A DNA stretch of 64,000 nt from Variovorax sp. OV700 (GTDB lineage Bacteria > Pseudomonadota > Gammaproteobacteria > Burkholderiales > Burkholderiaceae_C): contig NZ_FNDR01000004.1 in the NCBI RefSeq assembly GCF_900099805.1, forward strand, positions 559,667 through 623,666. The letters run 5' to 3'. The position numbers were made by a program, and so were the translations under genes. The notes beneath the pieces are model-generated. The model had not been told where the DNA came from. It searched no databases and was given only the letters and a program-made list of their open reading frames with translations. Shown piece after piece: positions 41,467-49,536 of this stretch; the first letter of the stretch is position 1; every line of letters starts with the position of its first letter.

Positions 41467-42577
41467 AGCGCGGGCAGCGGCGCCGTCCAAGGAGGGCGGC
41501 GGCAACGGCCTGCTGTGGCTGCTGGCCGCCGTGGCGGTCTTGTTCGCCTTCCTGCGCCCGCGTGCGCCCATGGACTGGCTGAAGCTGGTCGACTGGCAGA
41601 CCGTGGGCGCGCTCGCGGGCCTGCTCGCCATCACCCAGGGTGTAGAGAAAAGCGGCATGCTGCAGGCCGCCGCCCAGCGCCTGCTCGCCCGCACGCACAG
41701 CCAGCGCAGCCTGGCGCTGCTGCTCACTGCCAGTGCCGCATTGCTCTCCGCGCTGGTGACCAACGATGTGAGCTTGTTCCTGCTGGTGCCGCTGACGCGC
41801 GTGCTTGCCAACCAGGCGCACCTGCCACTCGCGCGGCTCGTGGTTCTCGAGGCGCTGGCCGTCAATGCGGGTTCGGCGCTCACGCCCATCGGCAATCCGC
41901 AGAACCTTTACCTGTGGCACCGCTCGGGCGAGAGCTTCGTCGCCTTCATGGGAATGATGCTGCCAACCGTGACCGTGATGCTGTTCTGGCTCTTCGCGGC
42001 GGTCTGGCTGCTGGTGCCGCGCACGCCCATCGCGCTCAAGCCCGAAGCCGAGGCCACGCCGGTGCAGCCGCGCCTCTTGGCATTGGCGGGAGTCCTGTTC
42101 GTCGGCTTCGTGGTCGCTCTGGACCGGCATTGGCTGCTGGCAGGCCTTGGCGTGGTGTTCGCCGTGTTCCTGGTGTCGTATCCGCGCGTGCTGCGCGGCA
42201 TCGACTGGGCCCTGCTCGCGATCATTGCGTTGATGTTCGTGGACCTGCGGCAGCTGGCCGAGCTGCCCGCCGTCGTGGCGCTGATGAACCATTGGCCCAT
42301 CACCGACGGATGGCGCGCCTACCTGGCCGCCATCGTCACTTCGCAATTCATCAGCAACGTGCCAGCGGCGATCCTGCTCGACGGCCACGTGCGGGATTTG
42401 CCGGCACTGGCCGCGGGAGTGAGCGTGGGAGGCTTCGGGTGCGTGCTGGGCTCACTGGCCAACCTGATCGCATTGCGGCTTGCCAGGGTGCCGCACGGCC
42501 TGCGCGAGTTTCACCGCATCAGCATTCCCTTCTTGCTGGTGTGCGCGGCTTCGGCGTTGCTGTTGCGGCTGGGATGA
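41447..42577 (+). CDS. SLC13/ArsB-like (ion transporter superfamily) permease
   Basis: 376 residues with about ten hydrophobic segments. The typical ALVTNDVSLFLLVPLT and TPIGNPQNLYLWHRSG motifs are those of the IT superfamily (anion, arsenite or citrate-type carriers). A second half with FISNVPAAILLDGH and LGSLANLIALRLA repeats the pattern. GTG 41447 lies 20 bases inside the preceding gene, implying coupling to the adenylate-forming enzyme, and the substrate could be an organic acid used by it. The transported ion is unknown. Confidence 0.82.
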   Translation: MNSSATEARAAAPSKEGGGNGLLWLLAAVAVLFAFLRPRAPMDWLKLVDWQTVGALAGLLAITQGVEKSGMLQAAAQRLLARTHSQRSLALLLTASAALLSALVTNDVSLFLLVPLTRVLANQAHLPLARLVVLEALAVNAGSALTPIGNPQNLYLWHRSGESFVAFMGMMLPTVTVMLFWLFAAVWLLVPRTPIALKPEAEATPVQPRLLALAGVLFVGFVVALDRHWLLAGLGVVFAVFLVSYPRVLRGIDWALLAIIALMFVDLRQLAELPAVVALMNHWPITDGWRAYLAAIVTSQFISNVPAAILLDGHVRDLPALAAGVSVGGFGCVLGSLANLIALRLARVPHGLREFHRISIPFLLVCAASALLLRLG

Positions 42578-42614
42578 CAGCCGCGGAGCATGGAACGACA
42601 ATTCGATCCTGCCC

Positions 42615-43328
42615 ATGCGAACCCCAGCAATGCTCCCTCGCGCCGAACCGCATAGCCTTTCGCTGCGCGACTATGACGCTTCGCGCGGTAGCCATGCGCA
42701 TGACCACTTCCAGGTGCTGATCGGCCTGGCCGGCGTGCTCGAACTCGAAGTGGAAGGCCGCGGCGCACGCGTCGGCGCCGGTGAGGCGCGGGTGGTGGTG
42801 CCCGGCGACCGGCACGACTTCGAATCGCGCGGTGGCAGCCAGTGCCTCGTGCTCGACACCATCCACCCGACGTGGGCGCGCTGCGCCGAGCGCGCGCCCG
42901 CAGATGCTTCGCGGCTGCAGGCCCTGGCGCAGTACCTCGCGCAGTGCGCGCAGCACCCGGACGCTTTCCTATTGACGCTGCAGCATGGCCCCGCGCTCCT
43001 GCTCGAAGCCTGGGGTGCGGCCCCGCCGGCCCCTGCGCGAAGCCGGTACATCGACTGGACCGCGCTCGCCGCTTGGGCCCGGGCGCGCTGGCACGAGCCG
43101 CTGGGCGTTGCCGATCTCGCAGGCGTGGCGTGCCTGAGCCCCAGCCAGTTCGCGCAGCGCTGCCGCGACGAGCAGGGCGTGAGCGCAATGCACTGGCTGC
43201 GCACGCTGAGGCTCGCGCATGCCCGCGAACTGCGCCTGGCCGGCACGGGAGTCGCGGAAACGGCGCGACGCACCGGCTACCGTTCGCCCTCGGCGCTCAC
43301 GGCGGCATTGCGCAGGCTCGGCAACTGA
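42615..43328 (+). CDS. AraC-family transcriptional regulator with cupin sensor
   Basis: 237 residues from ATG 42615. An N-terminal cupin-like sensor (GSHAHDHFQVLIGLAGVLELEVEG, VVVPGDRHDF) is followed by two helix-turn-helix units (LGVADLAGVACLSPSQFAQRCR and GVAETARRTGYRSPSALTAALRRL). Shortly downstream an EamA exporter is encoded on the same strand, an arrangement common in proteobacteria where the regulator controls the transporter. The inducer is unknown. Confidence 0.87.
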   Translation: MRTPAMLPRAEPHSLSLRDYDASRGSHAHDHFQVLIGLAGVLELEVEGRGARVGAGEARVVVPGDRHDFESRGGSQCLVLDTIHPTWARCAERAPADASRLQALAQYLAQCAQHPDAFLLTLQHGPALLLEAWGAAPPAPARSRYIDWTALAAWARARWHEPLGVADLAGVACLSPSQFAQRCRDEQGVSAMHWLRTLRLAHARELRLAGTGVAETARRTGYRSPSALTAALRRLGN

Positions 43329-43404
43329 GCGTCTCGCCAGACATCGTCGCCACGCGACGATTCACCGGCGCTGCGCGACGACGGCGCCGCTTAAGCTCGG
43401 CGCA

Positions 43405-44256
43405 ATGTCGCCCACGCTTCTTGCCCTTGCCGCCATCGCGCTGTGGGCCACGCTCGCCTCGCTCGGCACCGCGCTCTCGCACCTTCCGCCCTTCCTGCTG
43501 ACCGGCCTCGCGCTGATCATCGGCAGCATTCCGAGCTGGCCGCGGGTGATGCGCGACCGCAGTGCCTGGAACGTGCCGCCGCGTACGCTGGCATTGGGCA
43601 TCTATGGCCTGTTCGGCTTCCACTTTTTGCTGTTCATCGCGCTGCGGCATGCCCCGCCCGTGGAAGCCAACCTGGTCAACTATCTGTGGCCGCTCTTCAT
43701 GGTGGTGCTGGCGCCGGCGCTGCTGCCGGGCGTGTCGCTGCGGCCGTTGCATCTGGTGGCCGCCGCGCTGGGCTTCGCAGGCGCAGCGATCGCGATTCTC
43801 GGTGCGCGCGAGGGCTCCGTGTCCAACCCGGTCGCCACGGCCGGGTACTGGGGCTTCCTGCCGGCGCTGGGCTCGGCGTTCATCTGGGCCAGCTATTCGC
43901 TCTGGACAAAGCGCGTGGCGGCGTTCCCGACCTCCGCTATCGGCCTGTTCGGCCTGGTCTCTGGCATGTTGTCGCTCGTCTGCCATGCGCTGCTGGAGAC
44001 CCCGGCCGTGCTCTCCGCGAAAGACTGGCTGCTGGTGGCGCTGTGCGGCCTCGGTCCGCTCGGCGCGGCTTTCTTCGTCTGGGACATGGCGCTCAAGCGC
44101 GGGGATGCGCGGCAGATCGGCATCCTGAGCTATCTCACGCCGCTCGGTTCCACCGCGCTGTTACTGGCCGTGACCGGGCGCCCGCTCACCTGGAGCATCG
44201 GCCTTGCAGCGGGGCTGATCATCTCGGCGGCCGTGATGGGCACGCGCGCCCGCTGA
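43405..44256 (+). CDS. EamA/DMT-family transporter
   Basis: 283 residues with ten predicted membrane helices in two EamA repeats. The first repeat contains the FHFLLFIALRHAPPVEANLVNYLWPLF segment, in which EANLVNYLWP is typical of DMT proteins; the second has FIWASYSLWTKR and LSYLTPLGSTALLL. It probably exports amino acids or small metabolites (RhaT/YdcZ type). ATG 43405 was chosen because it opens the first helix. Confidence 0.88.
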   Translation: MSPTLLALAAIALWATLASLGTALSHLPPFLLTGLALIIGSIPSWPRVMRDRSAWNVPPRTLALGIYGLFGFHFLLFIALRHAPPVEANLVNYLWPLFMVVLAPALLPGVSLRPLHLVAAALGFAGAAIAILGAREGSVSNPVATAGYWGFLPALGSAFIWASYSLWTKRVAAFPTSAIGLFGLVSGMLSLVCHALLETPAVLSAKDWLLVALCGLGPLGAAFFVWDMALKRGDARQIGILSYLTPLGSTALLLAVTGRPLTWSIGLAAGLIISAAVMGTRAR

Positions 44257-44331
44257 ATACGCCCGTGTCCGACGACACCGGTGCATGGTTTGTGGCTAGA
44301 GTGGAGGCTTCGGAAAAAAGGAGCCTCACCC

Positions 44332-44655
44332 ATGGATAAGAAGAACAAGAACGATGAATTCGAGATCACGCCCAAGCTGGTGTTCGACCTGAACCTGGCG
44401 CTGTACCTTGACCTGGTGGCGGCGCTCGAAGGCGCGGGTGCCATCAGCTACCGCCAGATGGCGGCCCGGGTGCTCAACATCAGCATGGACGCCCGCGCCG
44501 ACGGCGACGTGGGCCTGTCGACAGCGCTCGAAGGCGTTGCCAAGGGCTTTGCCGGCCACGGCGACGGCTTGTCGATCGAGACGCTGAAGGCCGCCCACGG
44601 CCTGCGCGAGGACGATGCCATGGGCGACGTTCCGATGCGACCCAGCGAGCCCTGA
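44332..44655 (+). CDS. Small conserved protein of unknown function
   Basis: 107 residues. AAAGGAG lies about 9 bases before ATG 44332. The N-terminus is Lys/Asp-rich (MDKKNKNDEFEIT), followed by LVFDLNLALYLDLVAALEGAGA and ISYRQMAARVLNISMDARADGD. No signal peptide or membrane segment. It is not recognised. It faces the oxidoreductase gene on the other strand with 7 bases between the stops. Confidence 0.68.
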   Translation: MDKKNKNDEFEITPKLVFDLNLALYLDLVAALEGAGAISYRQMAARVLNISMDARADGDVGLSTALEGVAKGFAGHGDGLSIETLKAAHGLREDDAMGDVPMRPSEP

Positions 44656-44662
44656 GCTGGCG

Positions 44663-45706
44663 TCAGTCTTCGGCCACCTGCAGGATCAGCTTGCCGAAGT
44701 TCTCCCCCGCAAACAGCTTGTTGAGCGACTCGGGGAAGGTCTCCAGGCCCTTCACGACGTCTTCCTTGCTCTTCATGCGCCCTTCCTTCAGGTAGCCGGC
44801 CATCTCGGCAATGGCAATGTGGTACCTGTCGGCGTAGTCGAACACGACGATGCCTTCCATGCGCGCCCGATTCACCAGCAGGCTGAGGTAGTTCTTCGGA
44901 CCGGCGCCCGGCATGCTGTTGGCGTTGTTGTACTGGCTGATGGCGCCGCAGATGATCACGCGGGCCTTGCGTGCCAGCCGCGCCAGCACCGCGTCGAGGA
45001 TCTCTCCGCCGACGTTGTCGAAGTAGATGTCCACGCCCTTCGGGCAATGGGTCTTGAGGCCGTCGCGCACCGCCGCGGCGCCGGCCTTGTAGTCGATGCA
45101 TGCGTCGAAGCCCAGCTCCTTCACCACCCAGTCGCATTTGGCGGCGCCGCCCGCGATGCCGACCACGCGGCAGCCCTTGATCTTTGCAAGCTGGCCCACG
45201 GTTTGCCCCACCGCTCCGGCCGCGCCCGAAATGACGACGGTTTCGCCCGGCTTGGGCTGGCCAACGTCCATCAGCCCGAAGTAGCCGGTCATGCCCGGCA
45301 TGCCGAGCACGTTGAGCCACTGGTTGATGGTGCCGACGTTCAGGTCGATCTTCACCAGGCCGTTGCGCTTGATCTGGTCTTGCGGAATCAGGATGTATTC
45401 CTGCACGCCGAGGGTGCCGTAGACGGTATCGCCGACCGCAAACTCGGGACTCTTCGAGGCGACGACGCGCCCGACGCCGCCAGCGCGCATCACTTCGTCG
45501 ATGGCCACGGGCGCGATGTAGCTCTTGGCGTCGTTGAGCCAGCCGCGCATGGCAGGATCGAGCGACAGCGACAGCGTCTTGACCAGCACCCCGCCCTCGG
45601 CCGGTTCGCCCACGGGCTCGGTGGTGAACTTCCAGTTCTCGCGGGTGGCCGTGGCCTCGGGGCGCTTGGCGAGGCGGACCTGATGGTTGACGAGTGAGCT
45701 GCTCAT
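44663..45706 (-). CDS. NADP-dependent medium-chain oxidoreductase (zinc-independent, YncB/leukotriene B4 type)
   Basis: 347 residues from ATG 45706, with AAGGAG eight bases upstream. The family opening (NHQVRLAKRPEATATRENW), DPAMRGWLND, VISGAAGAVGQTVGQLAK (the Rossmann motif) and YFDNVGGEILD are present. No structural or catalytic zinc cysteines are seen, as expected for this group of enone reductases or prostaglandin reductase-like enzymes. It reduces double bonds of enals or enones with NADPH, probably in detoxification. Confidence 0.9.
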   Translation of the reverse strand: MSSSLVNHQVRLAKRPEATATRENWKFTTEPVGEPAEGGVLVKTLSLSLDPAMRGWLNDAKSYIAPVAIDEVMRAGGVGRVVASKSPEFAVGDTVYGTLGVQEYILIPQDQIKRNGLVKIDLNVGTINQWLNVLGMPGMTGYFGLMDVGQPKPGETVVISGAAGAVGQTVGQLAKIKGCRVVGIAGGAAKCDWVVKELGFDACIDYKAGAAAVRDGLKTHCPKGVDIYFDNVGGEILDAVLARLARKARVIICGAISQYNNANSMPGAGPKNYLSLLVNRARMEGIVVFDYADRYHIAIAEMAGYLKEGRMKSKEDVVKGLETFPESLNKLFAGENFGKLILQVAED

Positions 45707-45813
45707 GGTGGTGTCTCCTTGATTGACGGGCGCTGGCACGGAGGCGCATCGTAGCCCCGCATTGCCCGACCGCTGGTAGCGCAGGCGACAGCGCAAGACA
45801 CCGTGACCGAAGC

Positions 45814-47208
45814 CTACATTCGCACGACGATCTGCAGACCGGGATGCGCATTGCGGACCACGAATGTCCCGCCGTGCGCCTCGGCGATCAGCCGGCACAG
45901 GTACATGCCGAGCCCCACACCACCGGTGGCACGCGCGCGCGCGCCGTCGGTGCGATAGAAGGGCTCGGTCAGCCGCTCGAGCTGCGCTTCGTCGACACCG
46001 GGGCCATGGTCGCGCACCTCGAGTTCGACGCCCTGGACCGTGCCGTCCACCACGGCCCGCAGCGACACGCACGGCGGCCGCGGCGCGTCGGTGCTGTAGC
46101 GCAAGGCGTTGTCCAGCAGGTTGCGCACCAGGAGGCGAACACGCATTCGGTCGATCGAATGCGCCGGCAGGCCTTCTGCCAGGTCGAGATGCACGTGCTG
46201 CGCGCCCGGCATCTCGGCGACGATTTCGCGCACCAGCACGGCCAGGTCGACCGGCTCGCGCTGCAGCGCCGCATGCGGGCTTGCCAGGCGCTCGCTTTCG
46301 AGCAGGTCGCTGATCAGGTCGCGCATTTCGTTCAGGTCGCGCAGCAATGCTTCACGCTCGGCGGCGCCCTCCGGTGTGGCGGGCAGCAGCTCGGCATTGA
46401 GGCGAGCCCGGGTGAGCGGCGACCGCAGTTCGTGGCTCAGCGCGAGCAACAGGCCACGCTTGGCATCGAGCATGGCCTGGATGTCGTCGGCCATGGTGTT
46501 GATGTGTTCCGCAAGATCGCCGAGGTCGTCGTTCTGGCGGATTGGAATGGGCTGCGTGAACTCGCCGCGGCCAAAGCGCTGCGCGCCTTCGCGAATGTCG
46601 ATCAGCGGCCGCAGCAGGCGACTCACGTAGACGTAGCCCAGCACCATGAGCAGCAGCAGCGCGCAGAGCGTAGCCCAGCCCGCCGCACGCGGCGCAAGCT
46701 GCCAGAGCTTGGGCGCCCAGCCGAAGATGACGCGGTGGCCGTCGGCTGTCGGACGGATGAACCACTTGTCGTTCAGCGGCTCCTCGTCGAGGTGCTGCAT
46801 CCATCCGCCGCGGCCATTGGCGCCCGCGGGGTTGGAATCCCAATTGACCTTGGGGCCCACGATGCGGATCGTGATCGGCAGCCGGCTCACCAGCGCTTGC
46901 GCGCGCCCAATGTCGGGCGGCGTGCCGATCTCGGCGACGAGCCGGTCGGCATAGTCCACCAGCATCGGCTTTGCGGCCTCGGCCCAGCCGGTGGAGAAGG
47001 ACTTCTTCATGCCGCCCATGAACACCACCGCCATCACCAGAGCCAGCAGCAGGAACATCATCACGAGCCGGATGCGCAGTGAGCGGCGCCAGCGGCGCTT
47101 GCCCTGCACCTTCTCGTGCCATTGCTCGTGCCATTGCCTGTGCAGCTCCGCGCGGCGGCAGGCCATTTCGCCCCAGGCCTTGCGCCAGCCTCTCCTCGAA
47201 GATCTCAT
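45814..47208 (-). CDS. Sensor histidine kinase, CpxA/RstB-like
   Basis: 464 residues. Two membrane helices (about 47-66 and 177-195) flank a periplasmic loop of about 110 residues with GGWMQHLDEEPL. A HAMP region follows, then the phosphoacceptor box LALSHELRSPLTRARL with His259 and the ATP-binding domain (RNLLDNALRYS, VRDHGPGVDEA, GVGLGMYLCRLI). It phosphorylates the response regulator encoded just upstream. The start overlaps the regulator stop by 4 bases. The long basic N-terminus of 45 residues is unusual and could indicate a later start (ATG at residue 15). Confidence 0.9.
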   Translation of the reverse strand: MRSSRRGWRKAWGEMACRRAELHRQWHEQWHEKVQGKRRWRRSLRIRLVMMFLLLALVMAVVFMGGMKKSFSTGWAEAAKPMLVDYADRLVAEIGTPPDIGRAQALVSRLPITIRIVGPKVNWDSNPAGANGRGGWMQHLDEEPLNDKWFIRPTADGHRVIFGWAPKLWQLAPRAAGWATLCALLLLMVLGYVYVSRLLRPLIDIREGAQRFGRGEFTQPIPIRQNDDLGDLAEHINTMADDIQAMLDAKRGLLLALSHELRSPLTRARLNAELLPATPEGAAEREALLRDLNEMRDLISDLLESERLASPHAALQREPVDLAVLVREIVAEMPGAQHVHLDLAEGLPAHSIDRMRVRLLVRNLLDNALRYSTDAPRPPCVSLRAVVDGTVQGVELEVRDHGPGVDEAQLERLTEPFYRTDGARARATGGVGLGMYLCRLIAEAHGGTFVVRNAHPGLQIVVRM

Positions 47209-47906
47209 GCGGACTCGCTGCGCGCGACGGCCAGCGCGTAGCCGGCATTGCGCAGCGTCTTGATGCAGTCCAGCGGCTCGAGCTTCTTGCGCAGGCGGCT
47301 TACCACGATGTCGACCGCGCGGGTGTAGAGCTCGGCTTCATGGCCGCGCAAACGGTTCAGGATGTCGTCGCGGCTGAAGACCTTGCCGGGCTCGGCTGCG
47401 AGCAGCGCGAGCAGTTCGAATTCGGTGCCGGTGAGTTCCACGCGCTCGCCATGGCGCAGCACCTGGCGCCGGTCGAGGTCGATCGACAGGCCGTCGAACA
47501 CACGGTGCTGCGCACTGTTGCCGTTGGCCGCCGCGGCGGGCGCACTGCGCTGTCGCCGCAGGATGGTCTGCACGCGCGCCACCAGTTCGCGCGGCTCGAA
47601 AGGCTTGGGCACGTAGTCGTCGGCGCCGAGCTCCAGGCCGACCACGCGGTCCATCACCTCGCCGCGCGCGGTGAGCATCACGATCGGAATGTCGCTTTCC
47701 TTGCGGATCTCGCGGCACAGCGCAAAGCCGTCCATCTCGGGCAGCATCACGTCGAGGATCGCGGCGTCGTACTGGCCGGCACGCAGCTTGGCGAGCCCTT
47801 CGCTCGGACGCACGGCGCTCTCGAGCGTGCAGCCAAAGCGTGCGAAGTAAGTAGTCAGCGGCGCGGCGAGATGTTCGTCGTCGTCGATCAGCAGGATGCG
47901 CGGCAT
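47205..47906 (-). CDS. OmpR/CpxR-type response regulator
   Basis: 233 residues from ATG 47906. Receiver domain with LLIDDDEHLA, phosphorylated Asp52 in AILDVMLPEMDG, and the switch lysine in YVPKPFEPRELV. The C-terminal winged helix contains LTGTEFELLALLAAEPGKVFSRDDIL and the recognition helix RAVDIVVSRLRKKLEP. It is coupled to the kinase gene by an ATGA overlap and probably controls the envelope genes encoded upstream, including the Spy-like lipoprotein gene. Confidence 0.93.
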   Translation of the reverse strand: MPRILLIDDDEHLAAPLTTYFARFGCTLESAVRPSEGLAKLRAGQYDAAILDVMLPEMDGFALCREIRKESDIPIVMLTARGEVMDRVVGLELGADDYVPKPFEPRELVARVQTILRRQRSAPAAAANGNSAQHRVFDGLSIDLDRRQVLRHGERVELTGTEFELLALLAAEPGKVFSRDDILNRLRGHEAELYTRAVDIVVSRLRKKLEPLDCIKTLRNAGYALAVARSESA

Positions 47907-48018
47907 GGCGGGATTGTGCCTCCTGGCGAACAATTGGCTGACGATCAGACCCGCCGGCATTGCACAGCCATTGTCATTTCGATAGCCGGCCACCGGAGCG
48001 CGCAGCATCGTGCGACCT

Positions 48019-48399
48019 TCACCACGGATCGGCCCGCCCGATGCGGCCGAGGTGCGTGGCGCCGAAGCCGACTGCGTACTTGAGCCCGTAGCCCAGCGCC
48101 CGGTCGAGGCCGATGTGCGCGCACCAGATCAAGCCGCCAGCAACCGCCCATGGCATCGCGGCGAGCACGCCGAGCACCAGCAGTGCAACGGCGCCGACGT
48201 ACGAATGCGCCGCGTTGTAGATCGCCGCGCCCACGCGCGGGCCCGCGAGGTAGCCGAGCATCGAGAGGTCGGGCACGAGCAGCCACAGCGCGAACACGCC
48301 CCAGCCGGCGCCGAACTGCGCATAGGCCGCAAGCGCGGCACCCAGCACCACCACGCCTTCCGCTCGCAGCAGCAGGCGCACGCCACCCGTCGCTGCCAC
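48019..48399 (-). CDS. DUF4260-like membrane protein
   Basis: 126 residues from GTG 48399 (VAATGGVRLLLRAEG); an earlier start would extend into repetitive sequence. Four hydrophobic segments are visible (VVLGAALAAYAQF, FALWLLVPDLSMLGYLAG, AVALLVLGVLA, and WAVAGGLIWCAHIGLDRALGYGLKY). HIGLDRxLGYGLKY and FGxTHLG are typical of DUF4260. The function is unknown. Confidence 0.72.
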   Translation of the reverse strand: MAATGGVRLLLRAEGVVVLGAALAAYAQFGAGWGVFALWLLVPDLSMLGYLAGPRVGAAIYNAAHSYVGAVALLVLGVLAAMPWAVAGGLIWCAHIGLDRALGYGLKYAVGFGATHLGRIGRADPW

Positions 48400-48423
48400 T
48401 GCCTGGTCGTGGGATACCGCGGA

Positions 48424-48486
48424 ACCGGCTTCGCCGGGCCGCAGGTATCGCCCCCTCGCAGGGGGTTGGCGAAGCGACACGAAGTG
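48424..48486. repeat. Second type of palindromic intergenic repeat
   Basis: The sequence contains CCCCCTCGCAGGGGG within a longer arrangement (AACCGGCTTCGCCGGGCCGC on the left, GGCGAAGCGACACGAAGTGCGCGAAGC on the right). It differs from the 7.3-13.5 kb family. It occupies the gap between the DUF4260-like and Spy-like genes. I recall similar intergenic elements as common in Comamonadaceae, but only one copy is in this window. Confidence 0.6.
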
Positions 48487-48511
48487 CGCGAAGCTTGGGG
48501 GTGAGCCAAGC

Positions 48512-48979
48512 CTAGCCACGATGGCCCCAGCGACGTCCGCCGCGGTCCATGAAGTCGCGCACCTTCTGCTGCTGCGCGGCATTCAGGCTGTCGAAGAAAT
48601 CGGCGGCGGCCGCGATGATTTCAGGGCTGCCGTTGCGCACGGCCGTGGTCTTCTCATCGACGAGCCGCGCGGCGCCCGCCTGATTGAGCTTGTTGCCCGC
48701 GAACAGCGCCTTGAACTGCGAACGCGGATCACCCGCGCCCCCCGCTCCGCGCATCGCTTCACGCTGGGCTTGCAGCTTCTCGGCCAGCACGGTGAGCTTC
48801 TGCTTTTGCAGAGTGTCGAGTTCCAGCTTGCTGCCGACGCGCTCGACCATCTTGGTGCGGAACTCGGTGGGGTCGCCGCTGCCCCAGCCATGCCGGTGGC
48901 CGGCGCAGCCGGCAATGCTGCCCGCTACCACCGCGAGGCCTGCGAAACCGAAGAGAGTGCGTTTGATCCAGTGTTTCAT
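48512..48979 (-). CDS. Spy/CpxP-like periplasmic lipoprotein
   Basis: 155 residues. The signal peptide ends at a lipobox (AGSIAGC, Cys25), followed by GHRHGWG. Helical LTxxQ-like repeats are visible in LDTLQKQKLTVLAEKLQAQ and LNAAQQQKVRDFMDR. The C-terminus is basic and Gly/Arg-rich. Spy and CpxP are ATP-independent periplasmic chaperones controlled by envelope stress systems. The CpxA/CpxR-like pair is encoded downstream on the same strand, supporting a stress-responsive module. Confidence 0.78.
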   Translation of the reverse strand: MKHWIKRTLFGFAGLAVVAGSIAGCAGHRHGWGSGDPTEFRTKMVERVGSKLELDTLQKQKLTVLAEKLQAQREAMRGAGGAGDPRSQFKALFAGNKLNQAGAARLVDEKTTAVRNGSPEIIAAAADFFDSLNAAQQQKVRDFMDRGGRRWGHRG

Positions 48980-49021
48980 GATGTTCCTTGCGGCCCGAGG
49001 GATCTCCTCTGGGCGTGAGAC

Positions 49022-49396
49022 TTAAAGCTTGTTGCTGCTGTTGCCGGCGGCTGCGGCACGCGCGTCGAGCGGGTTCTGCAGCGTCGAGATCACCTTGCTG
49101 TTGACACGCGAGCCCGATGTCACGTTCTGGTCGGGTGCGGCGGCGGCGCGCATGGCTTCGAAGACGACGCCCGCGCGGTCTCTCGAGACGGCCATGGTCT
49201 CGGCGCCGCGCGAGCCGCGCACCACGTTCTGGTCCGGCGCGGCGGCCGTGCGGACGGCCTCGGCGTTGACTTCGGCGCGGCTCATCGCCGACGCGAGCGG
49301 CTGGACGCCTTCGTAGGATTCAGCCTTGGCACCGGCCGCGGCCAGCAGGGCGAAGGAGCCGAGGGCGACGATCTGGGTGAGGGAGAGGGACTTCAT
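49022..49396 (-). CDS. Exported small protein with two internal AAPDQNV repeats
   Basis: 124 residues with signal peptide MKSLSLTQIVALGSFALLAAAGAKA. The mature part contains two copies of a motif of about 20 residues: EAVRTAAAPDQNVVRGSRG and EAMRAAAAPDQNVTSGSRV, separated by about 25 residues. It resembles the short DUF4148-like exported proteins abundant in Burkholderiales, but the match is not certain. It lies upstream of the Spy-like gene on the same strand, 42 bases away. Confidence 0.68.
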   Translation of the reverse strand: MKSLSLTQIVALGSFALLAAAGAKAESYEGVQPLASAMSRAEVNAEAVRTAAAPDQNVVRGSRGAETMAVSRDRAGVVFEAMRAAAAPDQNVTSGSRVNSKVISTLQNPLDARAAAAGNSSNKL

Positions 49397-49536
49397 GTTT
49401 CAGGCCTTTCTGTAGTGGAAGAGGAGACCTGATGGTGCTTGCGGCCAGTCCGCAAGTCCTTTCGCGCCGGTTTCGGCGTGTTTCGTTTTATGTCGATTCG
49501 CCCTGCCTTTGAGCGAATTGAGTGCGGAAGACCTAA

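Noticed and set aside
48400..48582. Upstream extension of the DUF4260-like gene to 48582
   Set aside because: The extra residues come from an intergenic palindromic repeat and do not resemble the family N-terminus.
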